From Streptomyces sp. TRM68416 (GTDB taxonomy: Bacteria; Actinomycetota; Actinomycetes; Streptomycetales; Streptomycetaceae), in NCBI RefSeq assembly GCF_014596915.1, contig NZ_JACVWU010000026.1, positions 55,306-119,305 on the forward strand: a stretch of DNA of 64,000 bases, given 5' to 3'. The translations under genes and the position numbers were made by a program. The notes under the pieces were generated by a model. It was given only the letters and a program-made list of their open reading frames with translations, had not been told where the DNA came from and made no database searches. Below, in pieces: positions 8,555 to 17,032 of the stretch (its first letter is position 1; each line of letters begins with the position of its first letter).

Positions 8555-8604
8555 ACGTGCCACACTGCCAGACTCCGTATGAAGAGAGGGAGCACCCCGG
8601 GAAC

Positions 8605-9318
8605 ATGGACAGCAGCACCGCGACCTCTCTGTGGGACGAACTCGTCGGCACCCAGACCGACCCGGATCTGTGGGTGGTGATCGCGACGCTCGTCGCCGCG
8701 CTCGCGGTGGTCGTCCCGCAGGGCCTGTGGCGCCTCTCCCGCAACACGATCACCATCGCCCACGAAGGCGGGCACGGCCTGGTCGCGCTGCTCACCGGGC
8801 GTCAGCTCACCGGCATCCGACTGCACTCGGACACCAGCGGCCTCACGGTCAGCCGCGGCAAGCCGCACGGCCTGGGCATGATCCTCACGGCCGCCGCCGG
8901 CTACACCGCTCCCCCGCTGCTGGGCCTCGGCGGCGCCGCCCTGCTGGGCGCGGGGCGCATCACGCTGCTGCTGTGGCTGGCGACGGCACTGCTGCTGGCG
9001 ATGCTGGTGATGATCCGCAACGCGTACGGCGCGCTGACGGTGGTGCTGACCGGCGGCACGTTCGTGGTGGTGTCCTGGCTGGCGGGGCCGCAGGTGCAGG
9101 CGGCGTTCGCGTACGCGGTGGTGTGGTTCCTGCTGCTGGGCGGTGTGCGTCCCGCTTTCGAGTTGCAGGCGAAGCGGGCGCGGGGCGGGGCGGGGGACTC
9201 CGACGCGGACCAGCTGTCCCGTCTGACGCATGTGCCGGCGGGGCTGTGGCTGTTCCTGTTCCACGCGGTGAGCCTGTGCTCGTTGATAGGCGGCGGCCGC
9301 TGGCTGCTGTCCGTCTGA
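8605..9318 (+). CDS. M50B-like integral membrane metallopeptidase
   Basis: 237 aa with about six membrane segments. The zinc motif AHEGGHGLVALLTGR (HExxH) is in the first third, as in actinobacterial M50B-like proteins of the DUF/peptidase family. A site-2-protease-like cut of a membrane substrate is inferred from family only. Start ATG at 8605 follows GAGAGGG; an earlier in-frame ATG (8536) would overlap the divergent SRAP start and adds a non-hydrophobic, Cys/His-rich tail, so it was rejected. Confidence 0.8.
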   Translation: MDSSTATSLWDELVGTQTDPDLWVVIATLVAALAVVVPQGLWRLSRNTITIAHEGGHGLVALLTGRQLTGIRLHSDTSGLTVSRGKPHGLGMILTAAAGYTAPPLLGLGGAALLGAGRITLLLWLATALLLAMLVMIRNAYGALTVVLTGGTFVVVSWLAGPQVQAAFAYAVVWFLLLGGVRPAFELQAKRARGGAGDSDADQLSRLTHVPAGLWLFLFHAVSLCSLIGGGRWLLSV

Positions 9319-9439
9319 CCGGCCCGCCCGGGGGCGCCGGGAACGGCTCGACCAGGGGTGCGAGAGGCGGTGCGAGGGACGGCTCGACCAGCCACAACGC
9401 CGCCGCACCCGAACCGCGGCACCGCACTAGAGTGGGCTC

Positions 9440-10756
9440 ATGGCTTTGAACCCCTCAGACACCGCCCTCTGGCCCGCCCCCTACGCGAGCGGAGCCGTCG
9501 ACGCGACGGTCCACGTCCCGGGGTCGAAGTCGGTCACCAATCGCGCGCTGGTGCTCGCGGCCCTGGCCAGCGAGCCCGGCTGGCTGCGCCGCCCGCTCCG
9601 CTCCCGCGACACCCTGCTGATGGCCGGTGCGCTGCGCGCGATGGGCGTCGAGATCGAGGAGGGGGTCGGCCCCGACGGCACCGGCGAGGCCTGGCGTGTC
9701 CTCCCCACGGGCCTGCGCGGTCCCGCCACCGTCGACGTGGGCAACGCGGGCACCGTGATGCGCTTCCTGCCCCCCGTGGCCGCTCTCGCCGACGGCGAGA
9801 TCCGCTTCGACGGCGACCCGAGGTCCTACGAGCGCCCCCTGAACGGCGTGATCGACGCCCTGCGGGTGCTCGGTGCCCGGATCGACGACGACGGCCGCGG
9901 CGCGCTGCCGCTGACCGTGCACGGCGGCGGCGCCCTGGACGGCGGCCCGGTGGAGATCGACGCCTCGTCGTCGTCCCAGTTCGTCTCCGCCCTGCTGCTC
10001 TCCGGGCCGCGCTTCAACCAGGGCGTCGAGGTCCGCCACACCGGCTCCGCGCTGCCCTCCCTGCCGCACATCCGCATGACCGTGGACATGCTGCGCTCGG
10101 TCGGCGCGCAGGTGGACACCCCCGAGTCGGGCGGCGAGCCGAACGTCTGGCGGGTCACGCCGGGCGCGCTGCTCGGCCGTGACCTGACCGTCGAGCCGGA
10201 CCTGTCCAACGCCCAGCCGTTCCTGGCGGCCGCCCTGGTCACCGGCGGCAAGGTGACCGTCCCCGACTGGCCGGCGCGCACCACGCAGCCCGGCGACCGG
10301 CTGCGCGAGATCTTCACCGAAATGGGCGGTTCCTGCGAACTGACCGACTACGGGCTGGAGTTCACCGGATCGGGTCGTATTCACGGCATCGATGTGGACC
10401 TCGGCGACGTGGGCGAACTGACCCCCGGCATCGCGGCGGTCGCCGCCCTCGCCGACTCCCCCTCCACCCTGCGGGGCGTGGCCCATCTGCGGCTGCACGA
10501 GACGGACCGGCTGGCCGCGCTCACCAAGGAGATCAACGAGCTCGGCGGCGACGTCACCGAGACCGCCGACGGGCTGCACATCCGCCCGCGCCCGCTGCAC
10601 GGCGGGATCTTCCACACCTACGAGGACCACCGCATGGCCACCGCCGGCGCGATCATCGGACTGGCGGTCGAGGGCGTGCGGATCGAGAACGTGGCGACGA
10701 CGGCGAAGACCCTGCCGGACTTCCCCGAACTGTGGGCCGGGATGCTCGGGGCGTAG
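9440..10756 (+). CDS. aroA: 3-phosphoshikimate 1-carboxyvinyltransferase (EPSP synthase)
   Basis: Sixth step of the shikimate pathway: joins phosphoenolpyruvate to shikimate-3-phosphate; target of glyphosate. 438 aa, normal length. Motifs: GSKSVTNRA (28-36), GNAGTVMRFLPP near residue 99, and HETDRLAAL in the C-terminal domain. The LFRxxxGxx glyphosate-loop region reads as in class I-like actinobacterial enzymes. Followed after 12 bases by rsgA, so probably one transcript; the same pair is adjacent in mycobacteria. Confidence 0.97.
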   Translation: MALNPSDTALWPAPYASGAVDATVHVPGSKSVTNRALVLAALASEPGWLRRPLRSRDTLLMAGALRAMGVEIEEGVGPDGTGEAWRVLPTGLRGPATVDVGNAGTVMRFLPPVAALADGEIRFDGDPRSYERPLNGVIDALRVLGARIDDDGRGALPLTVHGGGALDGGPVEIDASSSSQFVSALLLSGPRFNQGVEVRHTGSALPSLPHIRMTVDMLRSVGAQVDTPESGGEPNVWRVTPGALLGRDLTVEPDLSNAQPFLAAALVTGGKVTVPDWPARTTQPGDRLREIFTEMGGSCELTDYGLEFTGSGRIHGIDVDLGDVGELTPGIAAVAALADSPSTLRGVAHLRLHETDRLAALTKEINELGGDVTETADGLHIRPRPLHGGIFHTYEDHRMATAGAIIGLAVEGVRIENVATTAKTLPDFPELWAGMLGA

Positions 10757-10768
10757 GGGCCGAGGATC

Positions 10769-11779
10769 ATGCGCCGCTACGGCAAGCACACCGACGAGGA
10801 CGACATCCGCAGCCGCCCCAACCGCAAGGGCAACCGGCCGCGTACGAACATCCGCCCCAAGCACGAGGACGCGGCCGAGGGCATGGTCCTCACCGTGGAC
10901 CGGGGCCGGCTGACCTGCCTGGTCGAGGACCGGGTGGTGATGGCGATGAAGGCCCGCGAGCTGGGCCGCAAGGCGGCGGTGGTCGGCGACCGGGTGGCCA
11001 TCGTCGGCGACCTGACCGGCAAGAAGGACACCCTCGCCCGCATCGTCCGCATCGAGGAGCGCAGTTCGGTGCTGCGCCGCACGGCCGACGACGACGACCC
11101 CTTCGAGCGGGTGGTCGTGGCCAACGCCGACCAGCTCGCCATCGTCACCGCGCTCGCCGACCCCGAGCCGCGCCCGCGCCTGATCGACCGCTGCCTGGTG
11201 GCGGCGTACGACGGCGGCCTCACCCCGCTGCTGGTGATGACGAAGTCGGACCTGGCCCCGCCCGACAAGCTCCTGGAGCTCTACGGCGACCTGGACATCC
11301 CGTACGTCGTGACCAGCCGCCAGGAGCTGGAGAACGGCGACGCCGCCGACCGCGTACGGGAGCACCTGGACGACAGGGTGACGGCGTTCGTGGGCCACTC
11401 CGGCGTGGGCAAGACGACGCTGGTGAACGCGCTGGTGCCGCAGGAGCGTCGGCGGCTGACGGGCCATGTGAACGCGGTGACCGGCCGCGGCCGCCATACG
11501 ACGACGTCGGCGCTGGCGCTGCCGCTGGACGGCTCCGAGGGCTGGGTCGTCGACACCCCGGGCGTGCGTTCCTTCGGCCTGGCGCACATCGACCCGTCCC
11601 GGGTGATCCACGCGTTCCCGGACCTGGAACCGGGCACCGAGGGCTGCCCCCGCGCGTGCAGTCATGACGAGCCGGACTGCGCGCTGGACGCGTGGGTGGC
11701 CGAGGGTCACGCCGATCCGGCGCGGCTGTACTCGCTACGCAGGCTGCTGGCCACGAGGGAGCGCAGGGAAGGCGACTGA
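10769..11779 (+). CDS. rsgA: ribosome small-subunit-dependent GTPase A
   Basis: Late 30S assembly GTPase. 336 aa with the circularly permuted order typical of the family: TKSD (G4, 158-161), then GHSGVGKTT (G1, 209-217), then DTPGVRSFGL (G3). An OB-fold precedes it, and a C-terminal zinc knuckle (CPRACSHDEPDC) follows. Start ATG at 10769 lies 12 bases after aroA. Confidence 0.96.
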   Translation: MRRYGKHTDEDDIRSRPNRKGNRPRTNIRPKHEDAAEGMVLTVDRGRLTCLVEDRVVMAMKARELGRKAAVVGDRVAIVGDLTGKKDTLARIVRIEERSSVLRRTADDDDPFERVVVANADQLAIVTALADPEPRPRLIDRCLVAAYDGGLTPLLVMTKSDLAPPDKLLELYGDLDIPYVVTSRQELENGDAADRVREHLDDRVTAFVGHSGVGKTTLVNALVPQERRRLTGHVNAVTGRGRHTTTSALALPLDGSEGWVVDTPGVRSFGLAHIDPSRVIHAFPDLEPGTEGCPRACSHDEPDCALDAWVAEGHADPARLYSLRRLLATRERREGD

Positions 11780-11900
11780 CCTCCGCGTTGTTTGTCCCGG
11801 CGCGAGTCCGGTAAGGGCATAATCGCACCGAGCCGGAACCGACCTTGACCAAAGCCTGACGAAGCGGTCACAAGTACGTGGGGATACGGGAGGACAGCAC

Positions 11901-12224
11901 ATGGCGTGGCTGCTGGTCATCGTGGCGGGTCTGCTCGAAACCGGGTTCGCCGTCTGTCTGAAACTGTCACACGGGTTCACCAGACTCTGGCCCACCATCG
12001 CGTTCGCCGTCTTCGCCCTGGGCAGCTTCGGCCTGCTGACCCTGGCGCTGAGAAAGCTCGACGTGGGCCCGGCGTACGCGGTGTGGACGGGCATCGGCGC
12101 GGCGGGCACCGCGATCTACGGCATGGTCTTCCTCGGCGACCTCGTCTCGACGCTGAAGATCGTCTCGATCAGTCTGGTCATCGTCGGCGTGATCGGCCTC
12201 CAGCTGTCGGGGTCGGCGCACTGA
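11901..12224 (+). CDS. SMR-family transporter, Gdx/SugE-like (guanidinium exporter type)
   Basis: 107 aa with four membrane helices; works as a dual-topology dimer that exchanges cation for protons through Glu13 (here in GLLETGF). The segments KLSHGFTRLWP and AYAVWTGIGAAGTAI match the Gdx (formerly SugE) branch, whose established substrate is guanidinium, rather than the EmrE/QacE branch. The upstream 120 bases contain GGGAGGA as ribosome site but no guanidine riboswitch that I can recognise. A TetR regulator gene lies convergent on the other side and might or might not control it. Confidence 0.88.
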   Translation: MAWLLVIVAGLLETGFAVCLKLSHGFTRLWPTIAFAVFALGSFGLLTLALRKLDVGPAYAVWTGIGAAGTAIYGMVFLGDLVSTLKIVSISLVIVGVIGLQLSGSAH

Positions 12225-12257
12225 GCGGGCCGGGTGCGGTCAACGGCGGTTCGGCAG

Positions 12258-12300
12258 CGCCCTGAAGGGGCGCGGGGAACTGCGCGACCGGCCGCGGCGG
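12258..12300. repeat. dispersed intergenic repeat, copy 2
   Basis: GGGGCGCGGGGAACTGCGCG at 12267-12286 followed by ACCGGCCGC; same core as at 2081-2133 and 28646-28700. Lies between the converging SMR and TetR genes. Confidence 0.75.
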
Positions 12301-12321
12301 CGGCGCAGCGCCGAGGACGCT

Positions 12322-12930
12322 TCAGGACGCCGGCTGCCGGTGCAGCACGCCCCGTACGAGATCGGCCACCCCGCCCTCGCCGGGCGGCGCGGCCACGCAG
12401 GACAGGGCCAGGCGGACGACCAGCTCGCAGGAGCGGGCCAGTTCCGCGCTGTCCGCCTTGTTCGCGCCGGGCCCCGAGAGCACGGCCACGGCGCGGTCGC
12501 GGACGATGGCCACGAAGTCGCCCGGCGAGGGCAGCGGGCCGTCGGCCCGGCGCTGCGCCGGTACGGCGGAGGAGGACGGCACCGCCGACAGCGTCGGCGA
12601 GGGCAGCCGCTCGCTCCAGCAGCCGGTGAGCATGGCCCGGACGAGCGCGTTGTCCCGGGCGGCGCCGACGGTCCACTCCGCGGTGGCGGTGAGCCGGTCA
12701 CGCGCGTCGGACTGGGTGGCCAACGCCCGTTCCACGCCCGTGAGGTAGCCGTCGGCCTCCCTTCTCACGAGCGCCCGGGCGAGCCCCTCCTTGCTGCCGA
12801 ACTCGTTGTACAGCGTCTGCCGGGAGACCCCGGCCGCCGCGGCCACGTCCACCATCCGCACCGCCGACCACGGCCGGCGCGCGAGGGCCGTGTAAGCGGC
12901 GTCCAGTAGCGATTCCCGCGCTGCAGGCAT
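12322..12930 (-). CDS. TetR-family transcriptional regulator
   Basis: 202 aa. Residues 1-50 form a TetR DNA-binding domain with helix-turn-helix VDVAAAAGVSRQTLYNEFGSKEGL; the rest is a helical ligand domain with no recognised ligand. Upstream at 12931-13000 is a candidate operator region but no palindrome stands out. Convergent with the SMR gene; it is a plausible but unproved regulator of it. Confidence 0.9.
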   Translation of the reverse strand: MPAARESLLDAAYTALARRPWSAVRMVDVAAAAGVSRQTLYNEFGSKEGLARALVRREADGYLTGVERALATQSDARDRLTATAEWTVGAARDNALVRAMLTGCWSERLPSPTLSAVPSSSAVPAQRRADGPLPSPGDFVAIVRDRAVAVLSGPGANKADSAELARSCELVVRLALSCVAAPPGEGGVADLVRGVLHRQPAS

Positions 12931-13078
12931 CTTCGCCTCCCAGGGGCGAGCGGCTCTGCGCCCAGATTTGACGCACCCGAAAGCACTGTCAAGGGGTGCG
13001 GAGCCGCACAGGGGGTGGTGAGAAGCAACGCGCCCGCCGCAACCACGAACACCTACCGCCCGAGCCCCCCGCCCACCC

Positions 13079-13180
13079 TGCGGGCCGTCGTGCGCGCCTC
13101 GCGCGGTGCCGGCTCACGCCGTCCAGGCTGCGGGCCGTCGTGCCGCCGGGGCGGCGCCCGCTGCCGAGGAAGGGCGGCAC
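13079..13180. repeat. intergenic region with GC-rich hairpin repeat
   Basis: The 362-base gap between the TetR gene and hisN has no gene. Inside it CTGCGGGCCGTCGTGC occurs twice (13079 and 13129), and GTGCCGCCGGGGCGGC can fold on itself. The same family recurs at 25160-25215 (CTGCGGGCAATCGTGCCGCT and GGGGCGGCAC). The remainder of the gap must hold divergent promoters but shows no clear motif. Confidence 0.6.
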
Positions 13181-13292
13181 CCCGATGGCGCCGGGCTGCG
13201 CGGCCCACCCCCGCGCCAGCCACAGCGCCCCACCCCGTCCACACTGCGGCCCCGCTGGCCCCGTAGAACCACCGGCAGATACCGTTCGTCAC

Positions 13293-14093
13293 ATGCCGGA
13301 CTACCTCGACGACCTCCGCCTCGCCCACGTCCTCGCGGACGCCGCCGACGCGGCCACCATGGCCCGTTTCAAGGCCCTCGACCTCAAGGTCGAGACGAAG
13401 CCGGACATGACCCCGGTGAGCGAAGCGGACAAGGCCGCGGAGGAACTCATCCGCGGCCAGCTCCAGCGCGCCCGCCCCCGGGACGCGATCCTCGGCGAGG
13501 AGTACGGCGTCGAGGGCACCGGCCCCCGCCGCTGGATCGTCGACCCCATCGACGGCACCAAGAACTACGTGCGCGGCGTCCCCGTCTGGGCCACCCTCAT
13601 CGCCCTGACGGAGGCCGGCGAGGGCGGCTTCCAGCCCGTCGTCGGCGTCGTCTCCGCCCCCGCCCTCGGCCGCCGCTGGTGGGCCGCGAAGGGCCACGGC
13701 GCCTTCACCGGCCGCAGCCTGGCCTCGGCCACCCGCCTGCACGTCTCGGGCGTCACCAAGCTCGCCGACGCCTCCTTCGCGTACTCCTCCCTCTCCGGCT
13801 GGGAGGAGCAGGGCCGGCTGAACGGCTTCCTGGACCTCACCCGCGAGGTCTGGCGCACGCGCGCGTACGGCGATTTCTGGCCGTACATGATGGTCGCCGA
13901 GGGTTCGGTCGACATCTGCGCGGAGCCGGAGCTGTCCCTGTGGGACATGGCCGCGACCGCGATCGTCGTCACGGAGGCCGGAGGCACCTTCACCGGCCTC
14001 GACGGCCGCCCCGGCCCGCACAGCGGCAACGCCGCCGCCTCGAACGGCCCGCTGCACGACGAGCTCCTGGGCTACCTGAACCAGCGCTACTGA
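13293..14093 (+). CDS. hisN: histidinol-phosphatase (inositol-monophosphatase type)
   Basis: Takes the phosphate off histidinol phosphate in histidine synthesis; actinobacteria use this inositol-monophosphatase-fold enzyme. 266 aa, the length of the S. coelicolor HisN. Metal motifs: GEE (68-70), DPIDGT (84-89) and LWDMAATAIVVTEAGG near residue 210. Start ATG at 13293; it stands alone, away from the other his genes, as in other streptomycetes. Confidence 0.93.
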   Translation: MPDYLDDLRLAHVLADAADAATMARFKALDLKVETKPDMTPVSEADKAAEELIRGQLQRARPRDAILGEEYGVEGTGPRRWIVDPIDGTKNYVRGVPVWATLIALTEAGEGGFQPVVGVVSAPALGRRWWAAKGHGAFTGRSLASATRLHVSGVTKLADASFAYSSLSGWEEQGRLNGFLDLTREVWRTRAYGDFWPYMMVAEGSVDICAEPELSLWDMAATAIVVTEAGGTFTGLDGRPGPHSGNAAASNGPLHDELLGYLNQRY

Positions 14094-14096
14094 ACC

Positions 14097-14189
14097 TCAC
14101 AAATGAGCGCGTGCGCCCTCACTCGTCCGCACGCGCCCCCTTGTTGACCCTCGCTTTGCCTGCGACTCTGAGAGGACCCTCATTTGTGA
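14097..14189. repeat. 11-bp inverted repeat before the CBS gene
   Basis: TCACAAATGAG (14097-14107) and its exact reverse complement CTCATTTGTGA (14179-14189) lie 71 bases apart in the promoter region of the CBS-domain gene. A TTGACC box (14144-14149) sits between them. The AT-rich arms stand out from the GC-rich surroundings and could be two sites for one regulator, or a long-stem hairpin. Confidence 0.7.
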
Positions 14190-14243
14190 ACTTGTGAATC
14201 GTCGAACTAGCTCGGCGATTCCCCAGGAGGTGACCCGGAACCC

Positions 14244-14636
14244 ATGCTCGTCCGCGATGCCATGAGCACGGTGGTCCTCACCATCGGACCCGCCCACACC
14301 CTTCGCCAGGCCTCCGCCCTGATGTCCGCGCGCCGCGTCGGCGCGGCCATCGTCCTCGACCCCGACGCCGGCGGTATCGGCATCCTCACCGAACGCGACG
14401 TACTGAACTCCGTGGGCCTGGGCCAGAGCCCGGACACGGAACGCGTCCACGACCACACCACCACCGACGTCGTCTTCGCCGCCCCGGCCTGGACCCTGGA
14501 GGAGGCGGCCCAGGCCATGGCGCACGGCGGCTTCCGCCATCTCGTCGTCCTGGACCACGACGAGCCGGTCGGCATCGTCTCGGTCCGCGACATCATCCGC
14601 TGCTGGGCCCCGGTCCGGCAGCACGCCCCCGCCTGA
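14244..14636 (+). CDS. CBS-domain pair protein
   Basis: 130 aa made of two CBS domains (about 1-60 and 70-122) and nothing else. Such pairs bind adenosine nucleotides such as AMP, ATP or S-adenosylmethionine and act as energy sensors; the partner here is unknown. Strong ribosome site AGGAGGTGA 12 bases before the ATG. The inverted repeat described above covers its promoter. Confidence 0.92.
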   Translation: MLVRDAMSTVVLTIGPAHTLRQASALMSARRVGAAIVLDPDAGGIGILTERDVLNSVGLGQSPDTERVHDHTTTDVVFAAPAWTLEEAAQAMAHGGFRHLVVLDHDEPVGIVSVRDIIRCWAPVRQHAPA

Positions 14637-14670
14637 CCGCACCCGACCGCCCCTCATCACCCCAACGGAA

Positions 14671-14702
14671 CGGGCCGGACCCCCGCCAGGGGATCCGGCC
14701 CG
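14671..14702. terminator. bidirectional terminator hairpin
   Basis: CGGGCCGGA (14671-14679) pairs with TCCGGCCCG (14694-14702). Serves the CBS gene on the plus strand and the catalase gene on the minus strand, which converge here. Confidence 0.75.
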
Positions 14703-14742
14703 CCCACTGCCTACGTCAAGCGATCCAGTGCTGGTGTGTCGT

Positions 14743-16215
14743 TCAGCCGCGCAGGGCCTGGACCGCGGCCTCCAGCCGCTTGCCGTAGTCTCCGTCGGCC
14801 TGACGGAAGTTCTCGATCGCCCGCTCGACGATGTCGTCGCGCGAGACCTTGGCGATGAAGCCCGCCAGATTGGCGATCAGCCGCTCCTTCTCGTCCTCCG
14901 ACATCAGCCGGTACAGGTTGCCCGCCTGCACGAAGTCGTCGTCCTCGGCGTGCACCGGGGCCGGGTGGTTGCCGGTGGCCCCGCTGACGGAGGTGGCCTG
15001 CCAGAGCGCACGGCCCGTCTGCTGCGGCCCGCCGAAGCTGTTCGGCTCGTAGTTCTTCGCACCGCCGTGGCGGCCGTCGTAGAGGAAGCCGTCCCGGGAG
15101 TTGGTGCGCGCCTCGGTGGCGTGCGGACGGTTCACCGGCAGGTGGTCGGCGTTGATGCCGACGCGGTAGCGGTGGGCGTCGCCGTAGGCGAAGAGGCGGC
15201 CCTGGAGCATCTTGTCCGGGGACGGTCCGATGCCCGGCACGAAGTGCGCGGGGCTGAAGATCGACTGCTCGACCTCGGCGAAGATGTTCCGCGGGTTGCG
15301 GTTGAGCTCCAGCTTGCCGATCTCGATCGGCGGGTAGTCCTCGTGCGGCCACACCTTGGTGAGGTCGAACGGGTTGAAGCGGTACGTCGCCGCGTCCGCC
15401 TCCGGCATGATCTGCACCTGCACGGTCCAGGTCGGGAACTCGCCGCGCTCGATGGCGGTGCGCAGGTCACGCTGGTGCGAGTCGGGGTCCCGGCCCGCGA
15501 GCGCGTCGGCCTCCGCCTGCGTGAGGTTCTTGATGCCCTGGTCGGTCTTGAAGTGATACTTGACCCAGAAGACCTCGCCGGCCTCGTTGTTCCACTGGAA
15601 GGTGTGCGAGCCGTAGCCGTTCATGTGGCGGTACGAGGCCGGGATGCCGCGGTCGCCGAACAGCCAGGTGACCTGGTGGGTGCTCTCCGGGCTCAGGCTC
15701 CAGAAGTCCCAGACGTTGTCCGCCTCGGTCGAGCCCGTGTACGGGTCGCGCTTCTGGGTGTGGATGAAGTCCGGGAACTTGATGGCGTCCTTGATGAAGA
15801 ACACCGGGGTGTTGTTGCCGACGAGGTCGTAGTTGCCCTCCTCGGTGTAGAACTTCAGCGCCCAGCCGCGCGGGTCGCGCACGGCGTCCGCCGCACCGAG
15901 GTTGCCGGCCACGGTCGAGAACCGCAGGAAGACCTCGGTCTGCTTGCCGACCTCGGAGAGGAAGGCGGCCCTCGTGTACGGGGTCACGTCGGCGGTCACC
16001 GTGAAGGTGCCGTAGGCGCCCGCGCCACGGGCGTGCACCACCCGCTCCGGGATGCGCTCGCGGTTGAAGTGGGCCAGCTTCTCCAGGAGGAGCTGGTCCT
16101 GAACGAGTACGGGGCCACCGGCGCCCGCGGTCTCGCTGTTCTGGTTGTCGGCCACCGGTGCACCGGCTTCCGTAGTGAGCGGCCCGTGGGTCACGTCGCC
16201 TCCTGCGCCCGTCAT
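14743..16215 (-). CDS. katA: monofunctional heme catalase (small subunit type)
   Basis: Breaks hydrogen peroxide into water and oxygen. 490 aa, the size of small-subunit (clade 3) catalases. The active-site His is H61 in VVHARGAGAYGTF, and the proximal heme ligand Tyr lies in RLFAYGDAHRYRVG. Ribosome site GGGACAGGA before ATG 16213-16215. It is divergent from a CatR-like Fur repressor with 122 bases between them, the arrangement known for peroxide-induced catalase in Streptomyces. Confidence 0.95.
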   Translation of the reverse strand: MTGAGGDVTHGPLTTEAGAPVADNQNSETAGAGGPVLVQDQLLLEKLAHFNRERIPERVVHARGAGAYGTFTVTADVTPYTRAAFLSEVGKQTEVFLRFSTVAGNLGAADAVRDPRGWALKFYTEEGNYDLVGNNTPVFFIKDAIKFPDFIHTQKRDPYTGSTEADNVWDFWSLSPESTHQVTWLFGDRGIPASYRHMNGYGSHTFQWNNEAGEVFWVKYHFKTDQGIKNLTQAEADALAGRDPDSHQRDLRTAIERGEFPTWTVQVQIMPEADAATYRFNPFDLTKVWPHEDYPPIEIGKLELNRNPRNIFAEVEQSIFSPAHFVPGIGPSPDKMLQGRLFAYGDAHRYRVGINADHLPVNRPHATEARTNSRDGFLYDGRHGGAKNYEPNSFGGPQQTGRALWQATSVSGATGNHPAPVHAEDDDFVQAGNLYRLMSEDEKERLIANLAGFIAKVSRDDIVERAIENFRQADGDYGKRLEAAVQALRG

Positions 16216-16337
16216 TGCTGTTCCTGTCCCTTGGCTAATGCCGGTCTCGATCCTACAATGGACAATGTCTAAGTCAAATAAGGATCCAAAGTCACACCCA
16301 TTCGGGACCTGGTCCCCTTGCTGTTAGGCTGTAGCGC
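16216..16337. promoter_or_regulatory. katA/catR divergent control region
   Basis: Minus-strand promoter for katA: TTGACT (16272-16277), a 16-base spacer and TAGGAT (16250-16255). The spacer holds ACATTGTCCATTGT (two CATTGT repeats), an AT-rich patch in GC-rich DNA and the likely CatR binding site. The binding site is inferred from position and from the known CatR-catalase pairing. Confidence 0.65.
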
Positions 16338-16754
16338 ATGAGTGACCTTCTGGAACGGCTGCGCGGACGTGGATGGCGGATGACCGCGCAGCGGCGCGTC
16401 GTGGCCGAGGTCCTCGACGGCGAACACGTCCATCTGACGGCCGACGAGGTCCATGCGCGGGCCGTCGCCAAGCTGCCCGAGATCTCCCGGGCCACCGTCT
16501 ACAACACGCTGGGCGAGCTGGTCTCGCTCGGCGAGGTGCTCGAGGTCGCCACCGACAAGCGCGCCAAGCGGTACGACCCGAACGCCCACCGGCCGCACCA
16601 CCACCTGGTCTGCGCCCAGTGCGGTGCCATCCGGGACGTCCACCCCACCGGCAACCCGCTCGCCGACCTCCCCTCCTCGGAGCGCTTCGGCTTCACCGTC
16701 TCCGACGTCGAGGTGACGTACCGCGGCATCTGCCCGACCTGCGCGACGGCGTAA
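16338..16754 (+). CDS. catR: Fur-family peroxide-sensing repressor, CatR-like
   Basis: 138 aa. Winged-helix DNA-binding part (residues 1-80, with ISRATVYNTLGELVSLG) and a metal-binding C-terminal part with HHHLVCAQCG and a second CPTC pair, the Cys4 zinc site of PerR-type proteins. CatR represses the adjacent catalase gene until oxidised by peroxide. The assignment to CatR rather than Fur or Zur rests on the catalase neighbour and the Cys pairs. Confidence 0.88.
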   Translation: MSDLLERLRGRGWRMTAQRRVVAEVLDGEHVHLTADEVHARAVAKLPEISRATVYNTLGELVSLGEVLEVATDKRAKRYDPNAHRPHHHLVCAQCGAIRDVHPTGNPLADLPSSERFGFTVSDVEVTYRGICPTCATA

Positions 16755-16766
16755 ACGAACACCCAC

Positions 16767-16803
16767 CCGAAAGCCCCGGCACCGCTCAGCGGCGCCGGGG
16801 CTT
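16767..16803 (+). terminator. terminator after catR
   Basis: GAAAGCCCCGGC (16767-16778) pairs with GCCGGGGCTTTC (16792-16803), ending in a short T run. Confidence 0.85.
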
Positions 16804-16838
16804 TCCGTTCGGCCAGGAGCACACCGGCCACGAACACA

Positions 16839-16874
16839 CCGAGGGCCGGAACCCTGTTTCGGATTCCGGCCCTC
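16839..16874 (-). terminator. terminator after first tRNA-fMet
   Basis: GAGGGCCGGAA (16839-16849) pairs with TTCCGGCCCTC (16864-16874), ten bases past the tRNA 3' end on the minus strand. Confidence 0.8.
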
Positions 16875-16883
16875 GGCCTTCAG

Positions 16884-16957
16884 TAGCGGGGACAGGATTT
16901 GAACCTGCGACCTCTGGGTTATGAGCCCAGCGAGCTACCGAGCTGCTCCACCCCGCG
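16884..16957 (-). tRNA. initiator tRNA-fMet (CAT), copy 1
   Basis: 74 bases that fold as a full cloverleaf with anticodon CAT. Three G:C pairs next to the anticodon loop (GGG-CTCATAA-CCC) and an unpaired first acceptor position mark it as the initiator, not the elongator. The 3' CCA is not encoded. The mature sequence is the same as in the second copy at 19403-19476. Confidence 0.95.
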
Positions 16958-17032
16958 TCGATGAATGCAACGTTACGTCAAGAAGCCAGAGAGAAGCAAA
17001 TCGCTTCGCGAGCGCCACACATCCAGCCTGTC

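Noticed and set aside
8536..8604. Upstream ATG (8536) for the M50-like gene
   Set aside because: It would overlap the divergent SRAP start and has no ribosome site; ATG 8605 has GAGAGGG.
9455..11710. A 751-codon minus-strand open frame opposite aroA and rsgA
   Set aside because: Antisense shadow caused by GC-rich codon bias; the plus strand carries complete, motif-bearing aroA and rsgA.
11780..11900. Guanidine riboswitch before the SMR gene
   Set aside because: No conserved class I, II or III core could be picked out; only a weak 6-bp stem.
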